From DATIYF01 sp035517775 (GTDB taxonomy: Bacteria; Acidobacteriota; Terriglobia; Terriglobales; Acidobacteriaceae), in NCBI GenBank assembly GCA_035517775.1, contig DATIYF010000061.1, positions 1-55,348 of the forward strand: a stretch of DNA of 55,348 bases, given 5' to 3'. A program made the position numbers and the translations under genes. This document shows positions 44,478 to 52,575 of the stretch, piece after piece. Below the pieces are notes generated by a model. The model was not told the DNA's origin and ran no database searches. It saw nothing but the letters and a program-made list of their open reading frames with translations. The stretch's first letter is position 1, and each line of letters begins with the position of its first letter.

Positions 44478-44751
44478 TATGATAACGACAATCAGTTTGA
44501 CTGACCAACCGATCCATTCCAGAATCACCAGTAGATTCGCCGCTCGTGGGGCAACCGAAAGCGCGGCGTTGAAAGTGGGGTCGTACTTGCTGCCAGGTTC
44601 GAAGGTGCTCGGCAGGCTTGCCTTCAGCCCGAGCCCTTAGCGCAGCCCGCTCCATTCCCCTGTTAGCTTCGCGAAAAATGATCTGGCCCCGCGGCCCAGG
44701 CCGTGAAGTCGGCGGCGATTTTTGTCCCTGAGGGGGCTGAAGAGAGGCGTT

Positions 44752-46161
44752 ATGGCAACCACGAACGGCAAGACCCTCGTTCCCGAAATCGAATGGCGCA
44801 TTAATCCGCGCTGGCAGGGCGTGACCCGGCCTTATACCGAGGCTGACGTGTTGCGCCTGAGCGGCTCCGTCCGCCCCGAGCATACTCTCGCCCGCCTGGG
44901 TGCCGAGCGCCTCTGGGAGTTGCTGCACACTCAGACCTATGTCGGCGCCCTCGGCGCCATGACCGGCAACCAGGCCGTGCAGCAGGTGAAAGCCGGCCTG
45001 CAGGCCATCTACGTGAGCGGCTGGCAGGTCGCCGCCGATGCCAATGACTCCGGCCAGATGTACCCCGACCAGAGCCTCTATCCCGCCGACAGCGTGCCTA
45101 ATCTCGCCCGCCGCATCAACCAGGCGCTCATGCGCGCCGACCAGATTCATCACGCGGAAGGCAAGAACGGCCTCTACTGGTTCGCGCCCCTGATCGCCGA
45201 TGCTGAGGCTGGTTTTGGCGGCAACCTGAATGCTTTCGAGTTGATGAAGGCCATGATCGAAGCCGGCGTGGCTTGCGTTCACTTTGAAGATCAGCTCTCC
45301 TCCGCCAAAAAGTGCGGCCACCTCGGCGGCAAGGTCCTGGTGCCGACCTCGGAGGCGATTCAGAAACTGGTAGCTGCCCGCCTGGCCGCCGACGTCATGG
45401 GCGTGCCCACTCTCATCATGGCGCGCACCGACGCCGACAGCGCTCATCTACTTACCACCGATGTTGACCCGCGCGACCACGAATTCCTCACGGGTGAGCG
45501 CACGCCTGAAGGCTTCTTCCGCATTCGCGGCGGCCTTGAGTCCGCCATCGCCCGCGGCATCGCCTACGCGCCCTACGCAGATCTCGTCTGGTGCGAAACC
45601 TCGAAGCCCGATCTCGAGGAAGCTCGCCAGTTTGCCGAAGCGGTCCTGGCACGCCATCCCGGCAAGATGCTGGCCTACAACTGCTCGCCTTCTTTCAACT
45701 GGAAGAAGAACCTTGACGATTCGACCATCGCCCGCTTCCAGCGCGAGCTGGGCGCCATGGGCTACAAGTTCCAGTTCATCACTTTGGCCGGCTTCCATGC
45801 GCTCAACCTCGCCATGTTCGAGCTGGCGCGCGGCTACAAGCTCAACGGCATGACCGCCTACTCCCGGCTGCAGGAAAAAGAATTCAGCCGCGAGGCCCAG
45901 CACGGCTACGAGGCGGTGAAGCACCAGCGCTTCGTCGGTACCGGCTACTTCGACGCGGTGCAGCAGGTCATCACCGGCGGAACCGCCTCAACTACCGCGC
46001 TGACCGGCTCCACGGAAGCCGCTCAGTTCACCGAGACCAAGCCGATTCCGTACTCCGGCCACGGACCGAACGCCGCCTGCCAGCCGATTCTGGGCGAGTG
46101 CCCCAGCCTGGTCATGCCTGCGGAAGCGGCGGATACGACTTTGTATCCCTCGGGAGATTGA
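44752..46161 (+). CDS. aceA: Isocitrate lyase
   Basis: 469 residues; first step of the glyoxylate shunt, isocitrate to succinate and glyoxylate. The catalytic loop SSAKKCGHLGG (Cys in KKCGH) and metal-binding residues in ADAEAGFGG and ARTDAD are present. The ATG with AGAGAGG upstream is taken as start; the open frame extends 10 codons further. Followed by malate synthase after 68 nt. Together they allow growth on acetate or fatty acids, which fits the ETF system in the window. Confidence 0.97.
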   Translation: MATTNGKTLVPEIEWRINPRWQGVTRPYTEADVLRLSGSVRPEHTLARLGAERLWELLHTQTYVGALGAMTGNQAVQQVKAGLQAIYVSGWQVAADANDSGQMYPDQSLYPADSVPNLARRINQALMRADQIHHAEGKNGLYWFAPLIADAEAGFGGNLNAFELMKAMIEAGVACVHFEDQLSSAKKCGHLGGKVLVPTSEAIQKLVAARLAADVMGVPTLIMARTDADSAHLLTTDVDPRDHEFLTGERTPEGFFRIRGGLESAIARGIAYAPYADLVWCETSKPDLEEARQFAEAVLARHPGKMLAYNCSPSFNWKKNLDDSTIARFQRELGAMGYKFQFITLAGFHALNLAMFELARGYKLNGMTAYSRLQEKEFSREAQHGYEAVKHQRFVGTGYFDAVQQVITGGTASTTALTGSTEAAQFTETKPIPYSGHGPNAACQPILGECPSLVMPAEAADTTLYPSGD

Positions 46162-46229
46162 TTTGCTTTGTTGCCACAAGTGCGCAGCGGGAATCTGCTC
46201 TTGCTGCCGTCATTGAAGGAGAGAGAAAA

Positions 46230-47807
46230 ATGTCCATTGCTTCCCAGATTCCGAACCAGCTTGCCGGCTTTCGCCTGAACCGCGCCCCCGAGAGCGCGAG
46301 CGAGCGCGACCTTCCGCCCGGCTTTGTAGAGTTCTTCACGCCGCTGCATGAGCGCTTCACCCCGCGCCAGCGCGCCCTGATCGAAGAGCGCCGCTGCACT
46401 CTCGAAGAGTCACTCTGGGGCAACAAGCCGGCGCATCGTTTTCCATCGGCCGAGGTCCGCAACGGCTGGCGCATCGAGCTGCCCCAGTGGTGCCAGGACC
46501 AGCGCAACCAGATGACCGGCCCCGCCGATGACGCCGAGCTCGTGGTCAAGATGCTCAACTCCGGCGCGCCCGGCGTGATGCTCGACCTCGAAGACTCCAC
46601 CGTCAATGAATGGGAGCACCAGCGCCTTGGTGTGGAAAATATCCTTCAGGCCCTGCGCGGTACATTGACGTACGTCGATAAGAAACGCAGCACAGTCGCC
46701 GGCATCAGGCCCAGCTCTACTGTCATCTGGATTCGGCCCCGCGGCCTGCACATCAGCCAGGGCGGCGTCATCGGCGAGCAGCTGACCTCTGCATCCTTGT
46801 TCGATGTGGCCCGCATTGTCTTCCGCGCGGATCCCGCCGAGCTGAAGCATCCCCTGGCGTTCTACATCCCAAAATCCGAGTCGGCCGACGAAGCCCTGTG
46901 GTGGCGCGATGTCTTTCAGGCCCTCGCTGAGGCCCGCGGCTGGCCGAAGAATTACATCAAGTGCATGGCGCTGGTCGAGTCGCACCCGCTGGCCTTTCAG
47001 ATGGAAGAGTTCCTCTACAACCTGCGCGATCACATCCTCGGCCTGAACCTTGGCCGCTGGGACTACATGGCCAGCCTCATCCATTTCAACCTTGAGGATC
47101 CCGAGTGGGTGCTGCCCGACCGCAACACCATCCCTTGCAACGTGCCCTTCTTTCAGAACCTGCGCGAGCTGCTGCCGGAAATTTGCCACAAGCGTGGCGT
47201 GCTGGCGATCGGCGGCATGACCGCGCTCTATCCTTCGCGCGAAGATGCTGAGCTGAACGCGCGCGCGCTGGCCGCGCTGGAAAAGGACAAGAAGAACGAG
47301 GCCGATTGCCTGATGGATGGCGCCTGGACCGGCCATCCCGATCAGAACCAGATCGCCATTGATCAGTTTCCATTTCCTAATCAGATGAAAGCCCGGCGGG
47401 CACATGCCGAGCGCTATCCCGATCTGCGCCCCGCGCCGCGCCACGTCGGCCAGCGAACTCTTGCCGGCACCCGCGCCGCCGTGCGCACCGTCATCCGCTA
47501 CCGCAACGGCGTGCTCAACGGCAAGGGCGCCAGCCTGCTCGATGGCTACATGGAAGACCTGGCGACCGACCGCATCTACCGCCTGATGCTGGCGCAGCGC
47601 GTGAAGCACAGCGCTTGCACGCCGGTGCTGGATGAAGAAGGCAGGCCGGTCGAGCACACGCCTGAGCTGCTGACGAGGCTGTTTGATGATGAGTTGGAGA
47701 AGCTGCTGGCCAATCCCGGGCGCGACCTGGGCACGCCCGAGACCTTCCGCGAAGCCCGCCGCATCGCCGAAGCCATGGTGACCAACCAGGAATTCGACCC
47801 GGTATAA
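46230..47807 (+). CDS. aceB: Malate synthase (A type)
   Basis: 525 residues; condenses glyoxylate with acetyl-CoA to malate. Start ATG at 46230 with AAGGAGAGAG upstream. Family motifs: GVMLDLEDSTVNEWEH (metal-binding), RPRGLHISQ, IKCMALVESHPLAFQMEEF, DHILGLNLGRWDYMAS and the C-terminal catalytic Asp region LMDGAWTGHPDQ. Second gene of the aceA-aceB unit. Confidence 0.97.
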   Translation: MSIASQIPNQLAGFRLNRAPESASERDLPPGFVEFFTPLHERFTPRQRALIEERRCTLEESLWGNKPAHRFPSAEVRNGWRIELPQWCQDQRNQMTGPADDAELVVKMLNSGAPGVMLDLEDSTVNEWEHQRLGVENILQALRGTLTYVDKKRSTVAGIRPSSTVIWIRPRGLHISQGGVIGEQLTSASLFDVARIVFRADPAELKHPLAFYIPKSESADEALWWRDVFQALAEARGWPKNYIKCMALVESHPLAFQMEEFLYNLRDHILGLNLGRWDYMASLIHFNLEDPEWVLPDRNTIPCNVPFFQNLRELLPEICHKRGVLAIGGMTALYPSREDAELNARALAALEKDKKNEADCLMDGAWTGHPDQNQIAIDQFPFPNQMKARRAHAERYPDLRPAPRHVGQRTLAGTRAAVRTVIRYRNGVLNGKGASLLDGYMEDLATDRIYRLMLAQRVKHSACTPVLDEEGRPVEHTPELLTRLFDDELEKLLANPGRDLGTPETFREARRIAEAMVTNQEFDPV

Positions 47808-47834
47808 GTGCCGGGGGCAACACATCGCCCCTAA

Positions 47835-47884
47835 TGTTCCCGCAGGAACACATTGTGCATACAGAATTGTATGCACAATTCTGT
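47835..47884. promoter_or_regulatory. Three stacked/overlapping perfect inverted repeats
   Basis: TGTTCC-CGCA-GGAACA (47835-47850); TTGTGCATACA (47853-47863), loop GAAT, TGTATGCACAA (47868-47878); and an overlapping dyad ACAGAATTGT (47861-47870), loop ATGC, ACAATTCTGT (47875-47884). The last two are mutually exclusive. They lie after aceB in a convergent space. They could be a bidirectional terminator, or a leftover operator of the decayed gene that follows. Confidence 0.55.
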
Positions 47885-47935
47885 TCATACATCTAAGCCC
47901 AAGAAAACAAGGCAGCCCATGCGCCATTCGCGCAT

Positions 47936-48091
47936 ACATGGCAGCACACCGCCCATGCGGATGTGCAAAAACTGGTGCAGGAGCATTCCGCCTTGCCCGT
48001 GGTGTTCATCGGCCCGGACCTGGATAGCCTGCGCCCGGACCCCCGCTTCGAGCAGTTGCTGCACGCCGTGGGGTTACCGGGGCGAAGCCGG
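47936..48091 (+). pseudogene. C-terminal remnant of a regulator/TPR-type gene
   Basis: One frame reads ADVQKLVQEHSALPVVFIGPDLDSLRPDPRFEQLLHAVGLPG. The ending 'LxxDPRFxxLLxxVGLP' is typical of the C-termini of acidobacterial TPR- or kinase-linked regulators. No start and no upstream domain are present, so this is a fragment. The frame then runs into unrelated sequence overlapping the end of the MetE-like gene. Confidence 0.4.
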
Positions 48092-48098
48092 GGCTCGC

Positions 48099-49124
48099 TC
48101 ATACCGCGCCGCGGCTGCCGGTGGAGGCGTAGCTGGCGCGCAGCTCGCGGCAGGTTTGGGTGAGCACGCGCAGCTTTGGCCGCGTGATTTCAAGCGGAAC
48201 GTGGCCGAAGCCGCATTCGCTGGTAAGCAGCAGCCGCTCGGGGGGGAAGTACTCGAGCGCAGGCAACATGCGCTGGCGCACGACCTCCGGTGTCTCAATC
48301 GCATCGCTGCGCTGGTCAATTACGCCGAGGGCAAGATCGCCCTTGAAGTCCCAGAGCTTCCACAGATCCGTCAGGTTGTAGCCGAGGGTGCAGTGCTCGA
48401 GCAGAGCTTCGTCAATGTGAACCCTGCGAAAGCCCTCGACAAGATCGGTGTACTTGGTGAAGTAAATGCGCTTGCGGTGAGGATTGCCGCCGCAGACGTG
48501 CAGCGCGACCCGAACCGGCGGCAGTGAGGCGATCAGCTCGTTCAGAATCTCCGCCGACCAGACAATATCTTCGGGAGATTCCGTCCACATGGGCTCATCG
48601 AACTGGATGTAGTCGCAGCCGGCGGCGATGACTTCTTTCAGTTCTTCCGCCAGTACTTTGGCGTAGGTGCGGCACAAAGCTGGTTCGTCGGGATAAAGAT
48701 CGGGCCGCTGATTGACGCTGAAGCGCGTGAGCACGTGCGGGCCGGTGACTGTCTGCTTCACGCGGCAGCTCGCAGGAGCGGCCTCGCGCGCGAGCTTCCA
48801 GTTGCGGGCCAGCTCGAAGCGCGGATTCTTGATTTCGCCGACTACGCGGGCGCACTCGATGGCAAAGCCGGCGGTGCCGAAGCTCTGCTTGAGCATGTTC
48901 TCGAAGGTCACGCCATCCAGGCGCTTCTGATAGAAGTAATACATATTCTCGCGGTAACCCTCGCCATCGGTGATGACCTCGAGGCCGAGATCGGCCTGGT
49001 CGCGCGCCGCCCAGCGGATAAGCTCGTCAATTTCAGAGCGGGAAAGCGAAGGTTTCTTCATCGTATCCGCCACGCTGGTGTTGCGCGGATAGCTGCCGAT
49101 CACGGTGCTGGTAAATGGTTTCAT
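48099..49124 (-). CDS. Cobalamin-independent methionine synthase-like (MetE core) protein
   Basis: 341 residues corresponding to the C-terminal catalytic barrel of MetE, without the N-terminal half. TVIGSYPR at the start, zinc ligands His and Cys in ALHVCGGN and a further Cys in LLLTSECGFGH, and CDYIQFDEPMW. Stand-alone MetE-core proteins transfer methyl groups to thiols; the acceptor and methyl donor here are unknown. Separated by only 12 nt from the epimerase upstream on the same strand, so probably co-transcribed. Confidence 0.88.
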   Translation of the reverse strand: MKPFTSTVIGSYPRNTSVADTMKKPSLSRSEIDELIRWAARDQADLGLEVITDGEGYRENMYYFYQKRLDGVTFENMLKQSFGTAGFAIECARVVGEIKNPRFELARNWKLAREAAPASCRVKQTVTGPHVLTRFSVNQRPDLYPDEPALCRTYAKVLAEELKEVIAAGCDYIQFDEPMWTESPEDIVWSAEILNELIASLPPVRVALHVCGGNPHRKRIYFTKYTDLVEGFRRVHIDEALLEHCTLGYNLTDLWKLWDFKGDLALGVIDQRSDAIETPEVVRQRMLPALEYFPPERLLLTSECGFGHVPLEITRPKLRVLTQTCRELRASYASTGSRGAV

Positions 49125-49136
49125 GGCAAATTGTTT

Positions 49137-50102
49137 TCAGATTGGCGGCAAGCTCGCCGCCGAGCGTGCCTCGTTGATCTGAGCGCGAACGCCTTCCGCC
49201 AGCGGGCGGGGCACGAAATCAATCTCGCGGGCCAGGCGCGTGCCGTCCTGATTGTCAATCAAGGGAGTGCCGCCGGCGGAGAAGGAAATGCGCGCGTCGG
49301 GAATCCATTTTTTCACCACAGCGGCCAGCTCGGCCGCGCTGACGCAGGCGCCGCCATTGTTGTAAGCAAAGTAAGAAAGCTTCGGTTTCAGGGCGAGGCG
49401 AATCAACTGTTCGGCGCAGTCGTCTTTATAAATCCAGGTGTCGCGGGTTTCGGGCGCAAAGGGGAGCGTGACCGGCTCGCCGACGGCGGGCTTGGAGGCG
49501 AAGTGCTCGGCCCACATCACCGCGCTGCGCTTGCGTCCGTGGCCGAAGACGACGGGCGGCCGGGTGCACACGATGTTCGCGCCCAGGCGCTCCACGTAGC
49601 GGCGCCCCATGTGTTCGTTCAGCAGCTTCATCACGCCGTAGGTGAAGCTGTGCGTGGCCGGGTTGCAGAAATCATCTTCCGTGACCGGGCGATCGCCGAA
49701 AGGCGCTTGCGAGGGGCCGTACACGGTTTCGCTGCTGGTGAAGACCAGGCGGGCGAACTTGCGATGGACCGCCGCTTCGAACAGGTTGGTCATGCCGAGA
49801 ATGTTGACGCGAGTGGAGAGAGAAGAGTTTTCATCCACCAGCGGGCCGACCACGTAGGCGAGATGAATGGCGTGGGAGATATCGGGATGCTTGTGAAAGA
49901 CGGCCATGACGTCGCGGAAATCGCTGACGTCCATGGCGACGGCGTCAAAGCCGGAGCCGCCGCGGGCGAGAGCGCGCAGGCTGGCGATGGTTTCGGCGTC
50001 GCCGGAAGCGTCAGCGGAGACGGTGGCGATGCCGCGAGCGAGCAGGTTGCGCACCACGCTCTGGCCGATAAAGCCGAGGCCGCCGGTCACCAGAACCTTC
50101 AT
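49137..50102 (-). CDS. NAD-dependent epimerase/dehydratase (extended SDR)
   Basis: 321 residues starting MKVLVTGGLGFIGQSVVRNLL (TGxxGFIG NAD motif). Catalytic Ser in FTSSETVYG; the YxxxK position is occupied by YGVMK in HSFTYGVMKLLNEH. Typical of UDP-sugar epimerases and related reductases; the substrate is not predictable. The longer open frame upstream runs through the tRNA-Sec and is rejected. Co-directional with the MetE-like gene. Confidence 0.9.
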   Translation of the reverse strand: MKVLVTGGLGFIGQSVVRNLLARGIATVSADASGDAETIASLRALARGGSGFDAVAMDVSDFRDVMAVFHKHPDISHAIHLAYVVGPLVDENSSLSTRVNILGMTNLFEAAVHRKFARLVFTSSETVYGPSQAPFGDRPVTEDDFCNPATHSFTYGVMKLLNEHMGRRYVERLGANIVCTRPPVVFGHGRKRSAVMWAEHFASKPAVGEPVTLPFAPETRDTWIYKDDCAEQLIRLALKPKLSYFAYNNGGACVSAAELAAVVKKWIPDARISFSAGGTPLIDNQDGTRLAREIDFVPRPLAEGVRAQINEARSAASLPPI

Positions 50103-50220
50103 GCCGCTCTCACGCCGATTTGGAAGAAGAGAACTGCCGCTGGATGCGCAGTCATGAGAATGAAGGGGATATCTTAACAGGAAGGGTCGGGGCAAGCGGG
50201 GAGCAGGCGGCCTGCGGTCC

Positions 50221-50264
50221 GCCGGGCTGCGCCCGGCCGGACAGCCGAGGGCGGCTGTCGCCAC
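50221..50264. repeat. REP-like palindrome, copy 5, with adjoining dyad
   Basis: ACAGCCG (50241-50247), loop AGGG, CGGCTGT (50252-50258), then CGCCACG, i.e. the CGTGG flank read in reverse. A second dyad, GCCGGGC-TGC-GCCCGGC (50221-50237), abuts it. The 50103-50289 gap holds nothing else. Confidence 0.65.
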
Positions 50265-50289
50265 GTCTTCTGAAAATGATCGCCGCGAT

Positions 50290-50386
50290 TGGCGGAAGCG
50301 AGTGGGAGTCGAACCCACCGGCGACAGGAGACCTGCCGCCCGCCGGTTTTGAAGACCGGGAGGATCACCGGACCCCATGCGCTTCC
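50290..50386 (-). tRNA. selC: tRNA-Sec (anticodon TCA)
   Basis: 97 nt including an encoded CCA. Read on the minus strand it starts GGAAGCG and ends CGCTTCC-G-CCA. The anticodon stem is CCGGT / ACCGG with loop CT-TCA-AA, giving UCA. The very long variable arm pairs GGCGGCAGG with CCTGTCGCC. The T-arm is GTGGG-TTCGACT-CCCAC. The extra-long acceptor/T stack and G73 discriminator are Sec-type. The eighth acceptor pair appears mismatched (C with T). It implies that the organism inserts selenocysteine; selA, selB and a selenoprotein gene are not in this window. Confidence 0.95.
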
Positions 50387-50418
50387 GGCACAAAGGGACC
50401 AGTGACCCTGTTCAAAAC

Positions 50419-50760
50419 CTATGGATGGTCGTGATCGTGGTCGTGGTCCCAGTCCCGATCATTGTGCCACTGATGGTCGCGTCCGTCCCACCAGCCGTGA
50501 TATTTCTCCCAGCAGCGCTCGCGCTCGGCGTTGAGGTCGCGGCGGCGCGCCTCGGCCTGGGGGCTGCGCTCGCCGTGATGGCGAATAGCTTCGTCCAGGC
50601 GGGCCTCAGCCTTCTCGATGCGGTGGCGGCATTTGTCGTGGGGGTCAGCCTGAGCGCTGGGAACAGCCACGAACAAGGTAGTGCTCAGGACTGCTGCGGC
50701 GGCCAGGGCTCCGCAGAGCTTGCGAAACTGTGACAGCGGTTTATTCATTTGTGCTTTCAA
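50419..50760 (-). CDS. Secreted His/Asp-rich small protein
   Basis: About 113 residues. A signal peptide (LCGALAAAAVLSTTLFVAVPSAQA) is followed by a charged helix (HDKCRHRIEKAEARLDEAIRHHGERSPQAEARRRDLNAERERCWEKYHGWWDGRDHQW) and an Asp-His tail (DWDHDHDHDHP) that may bind metal ions. The TTG at 50760 has AGGAG at 5-nt spacing and is preferred; an ATG follows 4 codons later at 50748. Located just upstream of tRNA-Sec on the same strand. Function unknown. Confidence 0.75.
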   Translation of the reverse strand: MKAQMNKPLSQFRKLCGALAAAAVLSTTLFVAVPSAQADPHDKCRHRIEKAEARLDEAIRHHGERSPQAEARRRDLNAERERCWEKYHGWWDGRDHQWHNDRDWDHDHDHDHP

Positions 50761-50925
50761 GGGATCTCCTTTACGCACGGATTTGGGCCGCACTAGGATA
50801 GCGCCGGCCGGCCAAAGGTTGCCGTGAACCGGGGATTGGCGGAGCCAGGCGCCCGGCCGTCGTGCGACTAAAGTCAAAAGCCGGACCCTGGGCGCCGTGC
50901 TAAGGTACCGTTTGCACGCCAATAT

Positions 50926-51246
50926 ATGCTGCGCAAACTGGGCCTCGCGATTGCCTATTTCGTTTCGGTCGTTTACCTCCTTTTGATTCTGTTGCCTTCA
51001 GTCTATTGCCTTGAGCATGGATGCCGTGGGCCGGGTGAAGGCGATGCTTTCATGCCCGCCTTCATGCTTGCTCCGGCGGGCGCAACCGCTACGGCTTTCT
51101 CATTGCGCAACGCCATTCAACACATCAGAAAGAAATCAGCGCGGTCCTGGGTGTTTTGGCCTCTGGCATCGGTTTTCGCCATTGTTCTTCTTGGTACCAT
51201 TGCCTTCTTCGCATGGATCGTGTACGAGACCGCGCTTCACCGTTGA
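50926..51246 (+). CDS. Small membrane protein
   Basis: 106 residues with three hydrophobic segments (LAIAYFVSVVYLLLILLPSVY; AFMLAPAGATATAF; VFWPLASVFAIVLLGTIAFFAWIVY). Starts at ATG in a weak ribosome-site context. No family recognised. It could be a chance frame, but composition and length argue for a real gene. Confidence 0.5.
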   Translation: MLRKLGLAIAYFVSVVYLLLILLPSVYCLEHGCRGPGEGDAFMPAFMLAPAGATATAFSLRNAIQHIRKKSARSWVFWPLASVFAIVLLGTIAFFAWIVYETALHR

Positions 51247-51404
51247 GCTCGGCCGGGGATTCCGCACCGCAGGGTTCGTCAGGGAGATACTAATGCAAAC
51301 CAGGCCCTCAAGCGAGAGGCCTGGCCCGCTGTGCCCAAGACGCCGCAAGCCGAGTTTCCACGGCGGTAAAAAGAGCGCGGGCATCAAGGCATGCCTTCTT
51401 TCCT

Positions 51405-51433
51405 GGACAGCCGAGGGCGGCTGTCCCCACATG
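51405..51433. repeat. REP-like palindrome, copy 6
   Basis: GGACAGCCG (51405-51413), loop AGGG, CGGCTGTCC (51418-51426), followed by CCACATG, which is the CATGTGG flank in reverse. The 51247-51507 gap otherwise shows no gene. Confidence 0.8.
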
Positions 51434-51507
51434 GTTCTTGCCAGGGTGGAAAGCCTTCTGTAACGTAGGGCCGGTTCTGATCACTACTTCTGGAAAGGAG
51501 AAATCTT

Positions 51508-52491
51508 ATGCCTCCGGTGAACGGTGATGACGGTACTCCGAGTGGCTACACGCCAAGCAATCCCTACGGCGTATGGGGAGATTCGGGAAGCAGCGGCCCC
51601 TTCGGCGGCGGCGGTAACGGTGTGATCGGTTCAAGCGCCTCGTACTCTGGCGTGGCCGGCGTCACGCTGGCCAACAGCGACGGAGCTTCCGGGGTCTATG
51701 GGCGCGGCCCTCAGGTGGGAGTTGCGGGAGAGGTGGAAGGCGCAAGCGGTTTTCCCTCCGGCAAAATCGGCGTCTATGGCAACGGCGCGGGCGGGAGGTT
51801 CGGCGATGGCATGGGGGTGCTGGGAGTGAGCGAATCCGCCGACGGCGTGATGGGCTCGACCGATGGCGGCGTGGGCGTCTCCGGAATCAGCGCCAACAAC
51901 ATCGGCGTGTTCGGAATGAGCAATGGCATCGGCATTCTGGGCTGGGGAGGCTATGCCGCCGGTTATTTCCTGGGGCCGGTGCACGTTGCCGGGAACCTCA
52001 GTAAGTCGGGCGGCGGCTTTCAGATTGATCATCCGCTTGACCCCGCCAAGAAGTATCTGCGGCATTCGTTTGTCGAATCTCCGGAGATGAAGAATCTCTA
52101 CGACGGCATTGCGGTGTGCAACGCGAAAGGGGAGGCGGAGGTGAGGCTTCCGGCCTGGTTTGGCGCGCTGAACCGCGATTACTGCTATCAGCTGACGCCG
52201 CTGGGGGCGGCGGCGCCGAATCTTTTTGTTGCCTCGCAGGTCAAGAATAACCGCTTCCGCATTGGCGGCGGCAGGAAAGGCCTGAAGGTGTGCTGGCAGG
52301 TGACCGGAGTTCGCCAGGACGCCTGGGCCAACGCCAACCGCCTGGTGCCGGAAGAAAAGAAGAGCGGCGCCGAGCGCGGACGCTATCTGCATCCCGAGCT
52401 TCACCGGAAATCTGCCGAGCTGGGAATTGCGTACGTCCACAGTGCCCGGGCGCAAGAGCTGCTCAGCAAACGGAAGATGAAAAAGAAGTAG
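51508..52491 (+). CDS. Gly-rich repeat protein with conserved C-terminal domain
   Basis: 327 residues; start ATG with GGAAAGGAG upstream; no signal peptide. Residues ~20-165 are irregular GVxG repeats (GVAGVTL, GVYGRG, GVAGEV, GVYGNG, GVLGVS, GVMGST, GVSGIS, GVFGMS, GILGWG), suggesting a beta-solenoid or fibre. From residue ~170 the domain FQIDHPLDPAKKYLRHSFVESPEMKNLYDG ... RLPAWFGALNRDYCYQLTPLG ... CWQVTGVRQDAWANANR is one I recall in many environmental bacteria beside similar repeats. Function is unknown; a surface or phage-fibre-like role is possible. Confidence 0.8.
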   Translation: MPPVNGDDGTPSGYTPSNPYGVWGDSGSSGPFGGGGNGVIGSSASYSGVAGVTLANSDGASGVYGRGPQVGVAGEVEGASGFPSGKIGVYGNGAGGRFGDGMGVLGVSESADGVMGSTDGGVGVSGISANNIGVFGMSNGIGILGWGGYAAGYFLGPVHVAGNLSKSGGGFQIDHPLDPAKKYLRHSFVESPEMKNLYDGIAVCNAKGEAEVRLPAWFGALNRDYCYQLTPLGAAAPNLFVASQVKNNRFRIGGGRKGLKVCWQVTGVRQDAWANANRLVPEEKKSGAERGRYLHPELHRKSAELGIAYVHSARAQELLSKRKMKKK

Positions 52492-52529
52492 AAGCCGAAG
52501 GGGTTGCCGAATATCTTGCGAATGAAAAA

Positions 52530-52562
52530 GGCGCGGGCCAGTTGCCCGCGCCTCTCCTCTTT
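52530..52562. terminator. Bidirectional rho-independent terminator
   Basis: GGCGCGGGC (52530-52538), loop CAGTT, GCCCGCGCC (52544-52552). Plus strand is followed by TCTCCTCTTT, and the minus strand by CTTTTTCATT. It separates the convergent Gly-rich protein and peroxiredoxin genes. Confidence 0.8.
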
Positions 52563-52575
52563 CTGACCGGACCGT

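Noticed and set aside
50103..50393. Extended start of the epimerase
   Set aside because: The extension would translate tRNA-Sec and a REP palindrome; ATG at 50102 begins the NAD-binding motif directly.
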